The notes below the pieces were generated by a model that did no database searches, was not told where the DNA came from, and saw only the letters and a list, made by a program, of their open reading frames with translations. Source: Cytobacillus oceanisediminis (GTDB taxonomy: Bacteria > Bacillota > Bacilli > Bacillales > Cytobacillaceae). From it: a stretch of 64,000 nt of DNA. Location of the stretch: positions 1-64,000 of the forward strand of contig NZ_VLKI01000004.1 of assembly GCF_007830235.1 (NCBI RefSeq), given 5' to 3'. Numbering within the stretch: position 1 is the first letter of the stretch; every line of letters starts with the position of its first letter. This document shows, piece by piece, positions 8,571-17,041 of this stretch. The position numbers and the translations under genes were made by a program.

Positions 8571-8602
8571 AGAGAAGCTGCAAGGGGAGCTTCTCTTTTT
8601 TA
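8571..8602 (+). terminator. Terminator after the Gre-like gene
   Basis: AGAGAAGCT / AGCTTCTCT arms around GCAAGGGG-type loop, followed by six T residues. Confidence 0.85.
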
Positions 8603-8650
8603 ATTGTTCAGAATCGAGCAGGGGGAAAGTAAAGCTTCCGATTCAAAAAA

Positions 8651-8685
8651 TTGACTTTCCAAACTGTAAACTATAATATTACAGT
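8651..8685 (+). promoter_or_regulatory. Promoter-like region with ACTGTAA/TTACAGT dyad
   Basis: TTGACT (8651-8656) and TATAAT (8672-8677) are separated by only 15 bp. The arms ACTGTAA (8663-8669) and TTACAGT (8679-8685) are exact complements that frame the TATAAT. This looks like a repressor site over a promoter. A GAAGGAGG sequence follows at 8694, but no clear open frame begins there. The flavin oxidoreductase gene starts at 8867. Confidence 0.5.
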
Positions 8686-8759
8686 ATTCTTTTGAAGGAG
8701 GTTAAAAATCGTCATATCAAAAAACTATTAGTCAAGAAATACTTTTAAGCTTGACTTGT

Positions 8760-8775
8760 AAGTTATTGATAACTT
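8760..8775. promoter_or_regulatory. Perfect 16-bp palindrome upstream of the OYE gene
   Basis: AAGTTATTGATAACTT is self-complementary and lies about 90 bp before the start of the flavin oxidoreductase gene, downstream of a TTGACT. It is a candidate second operator for a MarR- or HxlR-type regulator; no such regulator gene is adjacent. Confidence 0.4.
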
Positions 8776-8866
8776 TTGCGTAACAGCAGGAAAATCTAAC
8801 AAACTGGATTTGGTCCTTGTTGTGTAAAATAAATTGCCAAAACCGTAAAAAAGGAGTGTTCTTTCA

Positions 8867-9988
8867 ATGAACCCAAGCTACAAGCCGCTATTCGAATCCC
8901 TTCAGTTAAAAAATAATGTGGAATTAAAAAACAGAGTCGTCCTGGCTCCGATGACAAATTTCTCTTCCCATCCGGATGGAACCGTGTCAGATGCCGAGAT
9001 TGATTATTATGTACGCCGTTCCAAAGGTGCAGGAATGGTCATTACGGCATGTACATATGTGACAGCAAATGGAAAGGGATTCGATGGTGAATTCGGTGGA
9101 GATCACGATGGGATGATTCCAAGCCTGCGCAGGCTGGCAAGCAGTATTAAAGAGCAGGGTGCTAAAGCAGTTCTCCAAATTTTTCACGGAGGCAGGGAAT
9201 GCCCGCCAGAACTTGTTCCCAATGGAGAAACTGTAAGCAGCAGTGCGGTTGCTTCAGAAGGGAGTGACATCACTCCCCGGGCATTGACAGAAAGTGAAGT
9301 GGAGGACATCATCGCGGCATTTGGCGAGACAACACGCCGCGCCATTGAAGCAGGCTTTGATGGAGTCGAAATTCATGGAGCCAATGGGTATTTAATTCAG
9401 CAGTTCTTTTCTCCGCATTCTAATCAGCGTGATGACCGGTTTGGAGGAAGCCTTGAAAAACGCCTGACTTTCCCTCTTGCTGTGGTAGATGAAGTGCAGA
9501 AAGCTGTAAAAGAACATGCGTCAGAGTCATTCATTGTCGGATACCGTTTTTCACCAGAGGAGCAGTCTGAACCTGGGATTATAATGGCAGATACCCTTAA
9601 GCTGATAGATGTGCTGTCAGATAAAGGGCTTGACTATCTTCATGTCTCCCTTATGGATTTCTGGTCTAAGCCGAGACGTGGTGTCGACGATGATAAGCTG
9701 AGAGTAGAGTATCTTTTAGAAAAAATTGCCAAACGTGTACCGCTCATTGGGGTAGGTTCTATCCATACCGCTGATGAAGCCGCAAAAGCATTGGAAACTG
9801 GAGTAGCCATGGTGGCTCTAGGTCGGGAACTGATTATGGAACCAGATTGGGTGCAAAAAGTCCAAGAAGGAAATGAGTCTGAGATTGCCACAACTTTATC
9901 CAAGAAGGACCAGGCAAAACTGGTCATCCCGGATCCGCTTTGGCAGGCAATCGTTAACACTCCTGGTTGGTTTCCGGTTGTAGATTAG
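8867..9988 (+). CDS. NADH:flavin oxidoreductase, Old Yellow Enzyme family
   Basis: A 373-residue FMN-dependent TIM-barrel ene-reductase. Visible signatures: VVLAPMTN near residue 25, GRECPPEL, the active-site and FMN-binding block EIHGANGYLIQQFFSPHSNQ (about 165-185) with RDDRFGGS, and the C-terminal VALGRELIMEPDW. AAAAGGAGTG precedes ATG 8867. The family reduces activated C=C bonds and nitro compounds with NAD(P)H. It stands alone; a decayed YeeE copy follows. The upstream palindromes suggest repressor control, perhaps by electrophile stress (inference). Confidence 0.9.
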   Translation: MNPSYKPLFESLQLKNNVELKNRVVLAPMTNFSSHPDGTVSDAEIDYYVRRSKGAGMVITACTYVTANGKGFDGEFGGDHDGMIPSLRRLASSIKEQGAKAVLQIFHGGRECPPELVPNGETVSSSAVASEGSDITPRALTESEVEDIIAAFGETTRRAIEAGFDGVEIHGANGYLIQQFFSPHSNQRDDRFGGSLEKRLTFPLAVVDEVQKAVKEHASESFIVGYRFSPEEQSEPGIIMADTLKLIDVLSDKGLDYLHVSLMDFWSKPRRGVDDDKLRVEYLLEKIAKRVPLIGVGSIHTADEAAKALETGVAMVALGRELIMEPDWVQKVQEGNESEIATTLSKKDQAKLVIPDPLWQAIVNTPGWFPVVD

Positions 9989-10025
9989 GTGATTTATGTG
10001 GCCAAAGAGAGTGATTAAAAGCAGA

Positions 10026-10373
10026 AATATGGCGGCATTGAAAAATACTGTTCTGGCTGATTCTACAAGTGTCATGAACATCGGCATCATCCTTGGCGCC
10101 TTTAATTTCAGCGGCAGTTCAAGGAAACTTCAAACCAGATAAATTTAGCTTGGCGTAGCAGGGGCTGCCATTGTTGACGGACTGCTCATGGGATACGGAG
10201 CACGCCTTGCATTCGGCTGCAATATTGGCGGTTACTTCGGCGGAATCGCCTCCTTCAGCTTACACGGCTGGGTATGGGCCATTATGGCAATGCTTGGAAC
10301 AGGGGTTGCTCTGTTCATCCGTCCGCTATTTGGATTGAAGAACCCGAAGTCTACGGATTCGGGTTGTTCATGA
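10026..10373 (+). pseudogene. Decayed partial duplicate of the YeeE/YedE gene (3' end)
   Basis: This segment aligns with 2590-2934 with about one change per ten bases. It includes the pore motif GYGARLAFGCNIGGYFGG and the same C-terminal LFGLKNPKSTDSG. Frameshifts near 10102 (TTTAATTTCAG for TTTATTTCAG) and around 10140 break the frame, and the first 300 codons are missing. It is a remnant of a second copy or of a partial duplication. Confidence 0.9.
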
Positions 10374-10430
10374 AAAAATGCTTGGTACTTTCGATTAGGT
10401 ACCAGGTATTTTTCTTGCCAAAATGTGAAC

Positions 10431-10545
10431 TTAGCGAATAAAACGGGGTTTTTAGCGAAGAAACCACCAAAATTAGCGAACAAAACGGGGATTTTACGAG
10501 CAAATGGATGAAACTAGCGAATAAATCATTAAAATTAGCGAAGAA
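10431..10545. repeat. TTAGCGAA array with 21-bp period
   Basis: TTAGCG or close variants begin at 10431, 10452, 10473, 10494 (TTACGAG), 10514 (CTAGCGA) and 10535, so the steps are 21, 21, 21, 20 and 21 bp. The spacers are A/T-rich and variable. The array lies between the convergent YeeE remnant and the GNAT gene. Confidence 0.85.
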
Positions 10546-10549
10546 ATTT

Positions 10550-10587
10550 TAAAAAAACAAAAAAGCTGGCTCGCCTGCGAGCTTTTT
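10550..10587 (-). terminator. Terminator of the GNAT gene
   Basis: On the minus strand AAAAGCTCGCAGGCGAGCCAGCTTTT folds into a hairpin with a long T run after it; it overlaps the stop codon. Confidence 0.7.
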
Positions 10588-11098
10588 ACGTTAAATCAAG
10601 TTCAAAGTAAAGTTCTTCCTGCTGTGTATCTTCAAACCACTTCATTCCTTTGGCAGTCATGCCAATTTTGGTTAGTACCTTCCCGGAAGCAGGGTTGGCC
10701 GGATCAACTGCCGCGATGATTTTCTTAATGCCTGTGTTATTTTTTCTTATGTCAGTTACGCAGGCAGCCGCAGCCTCCGCCGCAAAACCTTTTCCCCAGT
10801 AGCGCTGGTCCAAGTGATAGAGGAGCTCAGCTTCTTCTTCATTTTCTGACGGATTAAATCCGCAAACCCCAATGACAGATGTAGATTCTTTTAACAACAC
10901 AGTGTAAACCGAGTAGCCTTTTTCATCCTGCAGCTTCTTGTAAAATTCGATGGAGCGTTGAATGCGGTCCTTTGTGCTGGCGCCGCCGCAGTATTTCATG
11001 ACGTCTGCGCTACCCCAAATCTGAAAAACAGCATCAAGGTCATCGGTTTGCATCGTCCGGAGGAGAAGGCGTTCTGTTTTAAAGTGATAGGTCATCAT
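10586..11098 (-). CDS. GNAT-family N-acetyltransferase (RimJ/RimL-like)
   Basis: 170 residues from ATG 11098, chosen because AGAGGTG lies just upstream; the longer frame to 11128 has no ribosome binding site. TERLLLRTMQTDDLDAVF is the typical start of Acetyltransf_3 proteins, and YWGKGFAAEAAAACV is the acetyl-CoA pyrophosphate loop. The family acetylates protein N-termini or small amines; the substrate is unknown. It is divergent from the YitT-type gene. Confidence 0.85.
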   Translation of the reverse strand: MMTYHFKTERLLLRTMQTDDLDAVFQIWGSADVMKYCGGASTKDRIQRSIEFYKKLQDEKGYSVYTVLLKESTSVIGVCGFNPSENEEEAELLYHLDQRYWGKGFAAEAAAACVTDIRKNNTGIKKIIAAVDPANPASGKVLTKIGMTAKGMKWFEDTQQEELYFELDLT

Positions 11099-11194
11099 GT
11101 ACACCTCTATTACGTGTATTTCTATCATGAGGTTTCTAATTATATGAGAATATTATAAGATAGAGAAAGGAAAAAACGTTTAGGAGATTTTGTT

Positions 11195-11797
11195 ATGTAC
11201 GTACTCTATAAGTCTTTGATTCTAGGAGTTGCTGCTGCAATCCAGGGGATTGCGATGACGTTCTTTTTGTTTCCGCATTTTATTCCCTCGGGCGGTGCCG
11301 CCAGCTTAGCTGTTTTATTTAACTATTTATTGGACACGCCTTACTCGGTTACATTATGGGTTCTGAACGCGAGCCTTTTACTGGCAGCTGCCAAGTGGCT
11401 CGGAAAAAGCAGTGTGATCTGGACGCTGTTTTGCGTCACCGTTACTTCCTTTACCATTGATTCTCTCACTCCGCTTGTATTAGAGCCTCTGAATCCGGTC
11501 CTGCTGGATCTTTTATTCGGATCTGTTGTCTTTGGAATTGGTGTGGGAATTTTATTTCGAATGGGAGCCTCTTCGGGCGGCATGGACATCCTTGCTTTAA
11601 TCATTTCAAAAGCGAAAGGGTACGCGCCAGGGAGAACGCTTTTTTACATAAATGGAAGTCTTTTATTGCTTACCGGTATTGTAGTTGACTGGAAGGTTAT
11701 TGTCTATGCGGTTATCTGCCAAATGATCGGGACACGGATTATTGATTTCATTTACAAACTCGAATTTAATTTTAAACTGGCTCAGAAATTACATTAA
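11195..11797 (+). CDS. YitT-family (DUF161) membrane protein, short form
   Basis: 200 residues with five or six hydrophobic segments, beginning LYKSLILGVAAAIQGIAM. The motif GILFRMGASSGGMDILALII is diagnostic of the YitT/DUF161 family. Most family members have about 280 residues, with a C-terminal soluble DUF2179 domain. That domain is absent here and the protein stops after LEFNFKLAQKLH. The function of the family is unknown. Confidence 0.8.
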   Translation: MYVLYKSLILGVAAAIQGIAMTFFLFPHFIPSGGAASLAVLFNYLLDTPYSVTLWVLNASLLLAAAKWLGKSSVIWTLFCVTVTSFTIDSLTPLVLEPLNPVLLDLLFGSVVFGIGVGILFRMGASSGGMDILALIISKAKGYAPGRTLFYINGSLLLLTGIVVDWKVIVYAVICQMIGTRIIDFIYKLEFNFKLAQKLH

Positions 11798-11820
11798 TAA
11801 ACACATGATGAAACATGTAA

Positions 11821-12150
11821 TTAGTCGGTTTTGAAGTTTTTCGATTTATTTTTGAAAAGAAAGATAGCCCACCAAATAAGTAAATATAAGAAGCCTATAA
11901 ATGTATAAATAGACCAGATAGCCCCTTGTTGTAGCTGAGAAACAATATGTTCAAACTCATTTAGTCCTTTTGCTCTCCCTATGCTGTTTATTAAACTAAT
12001 TATCGGAACAGTCATGGTAAGTGCGATGGCAATAATGGACAAACTTAACATTTTCTTTCTAATAATACTTAATAGTGCAGTTCCCAATGTTACGATCAAA
12101 AATGAGTAATAAATAATCCAAACCCCATTAGGAAGAGTCTCCCAATACAT
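11821..12150 (-). CDS. Small membrane protein, unrecognised
   Basis: 109 residues with three predicted membrane segments (about 10-30, 36-56 and 75-98) and a basic C-terminus (KNKSKNFKTD). The minus-strand upstream sequence CGAGGTGAGAAA gives a good ribosome binding site for ATG 12150. I recognise no family. It converges with the YitT-type gene, with only 23 bp between stops. Confidence 0.6.
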   Translation of the reverse strand: MYWETLPNGVWIIYYSFLIVTLGTALLSIIRKKMLSLSIIAIALTMTVPIISLINSIGRAKGLNEFEHIVSQLQQGAIWSIYTFIGFLYLLIWWAIFLFKNKSKNFKTD

Positions 12151-12459
12151 TTTCTCACCTCGTTTAGTCTATTAATTGATTTTACCATTAAATTCTTAAT
12201 AAGAAAATTTATGTCTTATTGTAGTAACCGGCCTCTTTATTTCAACAAGAAAAAGCCGCAAAGAATTGCAGCTGGATCCTTTAAGTAATGCACCCAATAG
12301 TTTAAAGGTAACTTTTAATTGTGGAGCAGGATTCGTAAAAATATTGAAAAGGTAAACTGAAAGAGCCCCTTCTCGAAAAATGAGCTGGGGCTTTGAACAT
12401 TTCATCATTTCCTCGGCTGGGTTTAAGAGGTGCTTGCATGTCCTGCTGAGGTTATCAAA
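12151..12459. other. Gap between two small membrane-protein genes
   Basis: About 310 bp without a supported gene. A hairpin at 12360-12394 (AAAGAGCCCC ... GGGGCTTT) could terminate transcription in either direction. A 70-codon minus-strand frame (12196-12408) and a plus-strand frame ending SLKVTFNCGAGFVKILKR just before TAA both overlap it. Neither has a convincing start. The plus-strand piece may be the tail of a lost gene. Confidence 0.4.
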
Positions 12460-12939
12460 TCAACTAAATCTTCTGGTTTTCTCAAACAAATACTGTACTC
12501 CATATAATAAATAGGCTTTGTAGTGTATGTAGATAAAAAATTGAAAATGATTTAACCTATTTAGACTTGCGATTTTTAATTTTTTAAGAATATCAATGAT
12601 TAGAAAAGCAAAGAGTCCATCAGCAATAGCATTAAGCAGCACAAACTTTTTAAAGTTTCCGTACGAAAATTTAAGCAACCACATAGAAAGAGGCATATAG
12701 GGACCAACACTAAAAGGAAGTTCATCCTTTATAAATGATTTCCGCTTATCGTAAAACTTCCACCAATTCCGCTTGTGTCCATATATATGATTTATGATCT
12801 CAAAAATAATAATAAAAACACCCGCAAAAGAATAACGTTTTATACTGCGTTTTCCTATAAAAAACAACGATAACCACGGAATGATTATTATAGATAGATT
12901 AAATATTAAATGCCTCTTTGATATCATTAGCGATTTCAC
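12460..12939 (-). CDS. Conserved-looking membrane protein, unrecognised
   Basis: 159 residues, rich in Phe, Ile and Lys, with about four hydrophobic segments, the first being LIFNLSIIIIPWLSLFFIG. A conserved-looking soluble stretch, YGHKRNWWKFYDKRKSFIKD, lies near residue 55. GAGGTGAAA precedes ATG 12939 on the minus strand. I do not recognise the family. Gene status is supported by composition and the ribosome binding site. Confidence 0.6.
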   Translation of the reverse strand: MKSLMISKRHLIFNLSIIIIPWLSLFFIGKRSIKRYSFAGVFIIIFEIINHIYGHKRNWWKFYDKRKSFIKDELPFSVGPYMPLSMWLLKFSYGNFKKFVLLNAIADGLFAFLIIDILKKLKIASLNRLNHFQFFIYIHYKAYLLYGVQYLFEKTRRFS

Positions 12940-13028
12940 CTCAACCAGCTTTCCACTCTTTTAAAATATCCAATATTATAAAAAAAACACCCTATTATCA
13001 ATATTTTTTAGAACTTCTGTTTTGCCAG

Positions 13029-13101
13029 AGGGACAAGGGGACAGGTTCACTGTCTTAGAAAAGATTATTACTTGGAACAGAGGGACAAGGGACCTGTCCC
13101 T
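13029..13101. repeat. REP-like double hairpin, copy 3
   Basis: Same layout as the copies at 7759 and 8462: GGGGACAGGTTCACTGTC, linker, then GGGACAAGGGACCTGTCCC. Differences are mainly in the first right arm and the linker. It sits upstream of the htrA promoter. Confidence 0.85.
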
Positions 13102-13136
13102 GTTTTTTTTGCATAAAAATCGTCTTTGACATTTTC

Positions 13137-13164
13137 CTGACACAGTGGGCCTTTAAAGTATAAC
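13137..13164 (+). promoter_or_regulatory. Putative sigma-A promoter of the htrA operon
   Basis: CTGACA (13137-13142) and TATAAC (13159-13164) are separated by 16 bp, 60 bp before the htrA start. No clear CssR site is visible by eye. Confidence 0.5.
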
Positions 13165-13223
13165 TTGTAAGGCAAACAACAACTAATCCAAATTCAAAAT
13201 AGATAAGAAGGAAGTGTTCAATC

Positions 13224-14423
13224 ATGACAGATTTTAACGAAGAAAGCAGAACGGAAAATCGGGCGGCGAAAAAGCCGGTATGGAAAGGGTTCCTATCCAC
13301 AGTGGCGGCAGGGGTGCTGGGATCGGCGCTAACGCTTACAGCCGTTCCGTATTTTCAGGAAGATACGCCACAGGCATCTGTTCCGGAAGAAAATGTACAA
13401 GCTGAAAGCTCATCCAATCTTGATGTGACTCCAGTGTCTGCCTCTGCAAATTCCCTGGCGGATACCATTGAGCAAGCATCCAAAGCCATTGTCGGTGTTG
13501 TGAATATGCAGCAGCAAAATAATAATCCGTTCAGCCAATCGGGTGAAGCTGCCGAAAGCGGCACGGGTTCGGGGGTTGTTTATAAAAAGACTAATGATGC
13601 TGCTTATATTGTGACGAATAATCACGTGATTGAAAATGCCAGCGAAATTCAGGTGACTCTGCATGATGGTGAAAAGGTGACAGCAGAATTGGTCGGAACC
13701 GATGCACTGACAGATATCGCAGTGTTAAAAATTAAAGGAGATGTCTCCGCTGCTGCCATGGAGTTTGGAGATTCCTCCAAGCTAAGAACCGGAGATCAGG
13801 TGCTGGCCATCGGCAACCCGCTTGGCCTGGATTTATCCAGAACGGTTACACAGGGAATCGTGAGTGCGGTGGACCGCTCGATTGAAGTCAGCACATCTGC
13901 AGGGGAATGGAACTTAAATGTCATTCAGACCGATGCAGCAATCAATCCCGGCAACAGCGGTGGTGCTCTGATGAATACGGCTGGCCAGCTGGTGGGGATC
14001 AACAGCTTAAAGATCGCTGATAACGGAGTGGAAGGCCTTGGGTTTGCGATCCCTAGCAATGAGGTCAAAACACTGATTGATCAGCTGGTTGAAAATGGAC
14101 AAGTGGTCCGCCCATATCTTGGAGTTGGCCTGGCAAGCTTTGACGAAGTGCCTCCTCAATATTTGCGCAATCTGCCAGATGGCGTTACAACCGGGGCGAT
14201 TGTAGCGAACATCGATCCGGATTCGTCTGCAGCGGGAGCAGGCCTTCAGGTGGAGGATATTCTTGTCAGCATCGGCGGCAAGGAAATTACGAATTCCGGT
14301 GATTTGCGCAAGCATTTATACAGTGATTTTTCAATTGGCGATAAGGTGAAAATCGATTTTTATCGCGGAGACGAATTAAAGACAGCTGAAGTGACGTTAA
14401 CAAGCAATCAGAAAGCGAATTAG
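13224..14423 (+). CDS. HtrA/DegP-type membrane-anchored serine protease with PDZ domain
   Basis: 399 residues: a short cytoplasmic N-terminus, one membrane anchor (about 20-42), a low-complexity linker, a trypsin-like protease domain (about 85-285) and a C-terminal PDZ domain (about 300-390). The triad is visible as His in TNNHVIENA, Asp in ALTDIAVLK and Ser in NPGNSGGAL. It degrades misfolded proteins at the outer face of the membrane. It is followed 14 bp later by a foldase gene, which makes a secretion-quality-control operon. It is one of the Bacillus HtrA/HtrB/YyxA group; I cannot tell which. Confidence 0.92.
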   Translation: MTDFNEESRTENRAAKKPVWKGFLSTVAAGVLGSALTLTAVPYFQEDTPQASVPEENVQAESSSNLDVTPVSASANSLADTIEQASKAIVGVVNMQQQNNNPFSQSGEAAESGTGSGVVYKKTNDAAYIVTNNHVIENASEIQVTLHDGEKVTAELVGTDALTDIAVLKIKGDVSAAAMEFGDSSKLRTGDQVLAIGNPLGLDLSRTVTQGIVSAVDRSIEVSTSAGEWNLNVIQTDAAINPGNSGGALMNTAGQLVGINSLKIADNGVEGLGFAIPSNEVKTLIDQLVENGQVVRPYLGVGLASFDEVPPQYLRNLPDGVTTGAIVANIDPDSSAAGAGLQVEDILVSIGGKEITNSGDLRKHLYSDFSIGDKVKIDFYRGDELKTAEVTLTSNQKAN

Positions 14424-14437
14424 GAAAGGGGAACAAA

Positions 14438-15313
14438 ATGAAGAATAAAAAAATTTTATATTGGATTTTAGGCAGTGTTTTTACAATCGGAGCAGCGGCA
14501 GCCATCTTTTTTACCATACAGAATGATGCGGCAGCGACAGTTAACGGGGAGAAAATCAGCAGGGATGAGCTGCATGAGCGGCTTGTTGACCAGTACGGAC
14601 AGGAGCTTCTGGATACGCTAATCACCGAGAAAGTGATTGAGCAGGAAGTAAAAAAAGAAAATGTGAAAGTGACACAAGAAGAAATTGATGAGGAAAAAGC
14701 CGTTTACGCGGAGTCATACGGCGGTGAGGATGCTTTAAAGCAGACGCTCGAAACAAGCGGCCTGACGATGGCCGATTTTGAGGATGATATCGAATCCTAC
14801 CTGGCAACGAAGAAGCTGCTCGAACCAAGAATCGACATTACAGAAGATGAAATGAAAACCTATTTTGATCAAAACAAGGACACCTTTGCTCAAGAGGAAC
14901 AGGTGTCTGCGAGCCATATTTTAGTAGAGGACGAGAAGGCGGCAAAGGAAGTCATTGAGAAGCTGAATGATGGCGGGGACTTCGCAGAGCTGGCAGCTGA
15001 ATACTCTACAGATGAAAGCAATAAAGATGCGGGCGGAGACCTCGGATTTTTCGGGAAGGGAGACATGGTTGCTGAGTTTGAAGAGGTCGCCTTCTCTCTG
15101 GAGCCAGGAAAAATTAGTGAACCTGTTAAAACGGAATATGGTTATCATGTCATCAAGGTAGCAGAAAAGCAGGAAGCCAAAGAAGCGGTCTATGAGGATG
15201 TTAAGGAAGAGATCAAAAATACATTAATCGAAACAGAAATGCAGACAGAATATACTGCATGGCTGGAAGAAACATTCGAAGAATATGAGATTGAGAACAA
15301 TTTAGAGGGCTGA
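14438..15313 (+). CDS. Membrane-anchored peptidyl-prolyl isomerase (PrsA/SurA-like parvulin)
   Basis: 291 residues. The N-terminal segment YWILGSVFTIGAAAAIFFTI is a signal anchor without a lipobox Cys, unlike classical PrsA. A SurA-like N-terminal chaperone domain (VNGEKISRDELHERLV) and a parvulin domain (about 155-250) follow, with SASHILVEDEK, GGDLGFFGKGDM and YGYHVIKV. It assists folding of exported proteins. AAAGGGG gives the ribosome binding site, and it is cotranscribed with the htrA-type protease. The acidic C-terminus is notable. Confidence 0.88.
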   Translation: MKNKKILYWILGSVFTIGAAAAIFFTIQNDAAATVNGEKISRDELHERLVDQYGQELLDTLITEKVIEQEVKKENVKVTQEEIDEEKAVYAESYGGEDALKQTLETSGLTMADFEDDIESYLATKKLLEPRIDITEDEMKTYFDQNKDTFAQEEQVSASHILVEDEKAAKEVIEKLNDGGDFAELAAEYSTDESNKDAGGDLGFFGKGDMVAEFEEVAFSLEPGKISEPVKTEYGYHVIKVAEKQEAKEAVYEDVKEEIKNTLIETEMQTEYTAWLEETFEEYEIENNLEG

Positions 15314-15326
15314 GGGGAAAAATGAA

Positions 15327-16155
15327 ATGAATTTTTTAAAGCGAGCTTTTTTAAGTGTTAAGGCCAGAAAAGGAAAAGCATATTGCAGATCTTTGTGTTT
15401 ACGGTGATTTGTGTATTAGTGCTGGCAGGCTTGTCCGTCCAGACATCTGCTGAAAAATCAGGTGATCTGGCCCGTCAAAAGCTGGGGGCTGATGTTAAGC
15501 TTCAGCACGACATGGAAAAAATGAGAGAACAGGCGATGAGTCAGTTTCGAGAAAGGGAATTTTTATAGCATCATCGGGCCGTCCGGTTCCGGGAAAACAA
15601 CATTCCTGGCGCTTGCCAGTGCGCTGGATGTTCCGAAAGAGGGAGAAGTCCTGTATGAAGGGAAGGATATCCGGAAGATCGGACTGACCAGGTTCCGAAA
15701 CAAATTTGTCTCGATTGTCTTTCAATCTTATAATCTGCTTCCGTATATGACTGCATTGCAGAATGTACTAACTGCTATGGAGATTACGGGGTCTTCTGCG
15801 AAAAACAAAAAGGCAGTGGCGCTGGAAATGCTGCAGCGGGTCGGGATTTCCGAGATGCAGGCACGGCAAAAAGTGCTTACTTTAAGCGGAGGACAGCAGC
15901 AGCGCGTAGCCATTGCCCGGGCATTGTGCTGTGATGCCGAACTGATTGTGGCGGATGAGCCTACTGGAAATCTGGATGAAGATACCGCCTAGGAGATTGT
16001 CGGGCTATTGCGGGCACTGGCTCACGAGGAAGGGAAGTGCGTAATTGTTGTTACTCATGACCCGAAGTATTTCCCACGGTTCCGATGTGACGGTGAAGCT
16101 GTCGAAAGGGAATATTACGGTTTCATCGAATGATAGAGAGTTGATTCCGAATTAG
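15327..16155 (+). pseudogene. Decayed MacB-type ABC exporter (permease start joined to ATPase)
   Basis: The first 70 or so codons (MNFLKRAFLSVKARKGK, then a frameshift near 15378, then VICVLVLAGLSVQTSAE) are the start of a FtsX/MacB permease. At about 15560 they run directly into an ATPase that lacks its first residues but has Walker A GPSGSGKTT, the signature [15 protein letters not shown] and Walker B LIVADEP. An in-frame TAG (15990-15992) and a frameshift near 16068 break the rest. A deletion has fused the permease start to the ATPase. The locus was once part of the htrA-foldase operon or followed it. Confidence 0.88.
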
Positions 16156-16197
16156 AAAAAGTTGCCTCCTCCCTTGGCGGGGAGAGGTACCTTTTTG
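16156..16197 (+). terminator. Imperfect terminator hairpin
   Basis: AAAAAGTTGCCTCCTCCC pairs imperfectly with GGGGAGAGGTACCTTTTT around TTGGC. Confidence 0.55.
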
Positions 16198-16240
16198 GCG
16201 AACATTATTTGTTTCTTAAAACAGACCCGTTGAATGGGAA

Positions 16241-16342
16241 GTTGTGCATATAATCGAAAAGTGGTGCATAAATGAACAAACCTGAAGCATAAATCGAAAA
16301 AGTGATCCGCAAATCTATGAAAGTGGTGCAGCATAAATTTCA
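16241..16342. repeat. GCATAAAT array with about 21-bp period
   Basis: GCA of GTGGTGCATAAAT or variants lies at 16246, 16266, 16287, 16309 (CCGCAAAT) and 16331, so the steps are 20, 21, 22 and 22 bp. Several units continue with CGAAAA. The array lies between the convergent ABC remnant and tetR-type gene. Confidence 0.75.
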
Positions 16343-16423
16343 AACTTAAAATATCCATTCATAGTACGGGGTGATTTCTATTTTGCAGGTGAATTTTATT
16401 AAACCCGGATCAAATTCAATCTA

Positions 16424-17041
16424 TTATTCATACAACCCGCCCGTATACATACTAGTCAAATTCACAATCACATCATCCATCTTATACTTATCCTCGTTCA
16501 TCACCAGTTCCCACATAAACATTTCATTTGAGTAGAACCAGCCTCTTGCGGTGAGGGATGGATCGAGATGCTGCTTGGCGAGTTTTTGCACCTGGGCATA
16601 GCGGATATCCACCGAAATCCGCTCGATGAATCGTTCGCGGATCATATACCATTTATGGTCAATTTCAGGAGAGACCCCGATTGCTTCTTTTACCACTTTC
16701 ATCATATCCTGCTCATCCAAAGCCAGCTGCAGGAAAAGGCGAACCTGTTTTTTGATATTTTCATAGGCTTCGTCTTTTGTCTGCGGTTTGAAGGGCATCT
16801 CGGCCACTTCGTAAAATTGGTTCATCAAATCTTCCATCAAGGTGATAAAAAGTTCATCCTTATTTTTAAAATAGACGTAAGCCGTTCCGTAGCCTGTTTT
16901 GGCTTTTTTAATAATTTGCGAGATGGTCGCTTTTTGAAAGCCATTTTCGAGGAAAATTTCTTTTCCGGCTTTCAGGAGTCTGCTGCGCGTCTTAAGGGCT
17001 TGCTGCTGCCTTGCCGGCAATTGGTCGATTGAGTTTGTCAT
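16424..17041 (-). CDS. TetR-family transcriptional regulator
   Basis: 205 residues from ATG 17041 (AAAGGA upstream); the longer frame to 17143 has no ribosome binding site. The N-terminal helix-turn-helix reads GKEIFLENGFQKATISQIIK with AKTGYGTAYVYFKNKDEL. The rest is an all-helical ligand domain. It is divergent from kynU, with a 550-bp interval that holds a large repeat and, next to kynU, a perfect TGACA/TGTCA palindrome of TetR type. It may repress the kynurenine operon (inference), but the distance to the operator weakens the link. Confidence 0.85.
   Translation of the reverse strand: MTNSIDQLPARQQQALKTRSRLLKAGKEIFLENGFQKATISQIIKKAKTGYGTAYVYFKNKDELFITLMEDLMNQFYEVAEMPFKPQTKDEAYENIKKQVRLFLQLALDEQDMMKVVKEAIGVSPEIDHKWYMIRERFIERISVDIRYAQVQKLAKQHLDPSLTARGWFYSNEMFMWELVMNEDKYKMDDVIVNLTSMYTGGLYE

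Noticed and set aside
12196-12408. 70-codon minus-strand frame
   Set aside because: Covers a terminator-like hairpin and lacks a ribosome binding site; the opposite strand reads as well as it does.
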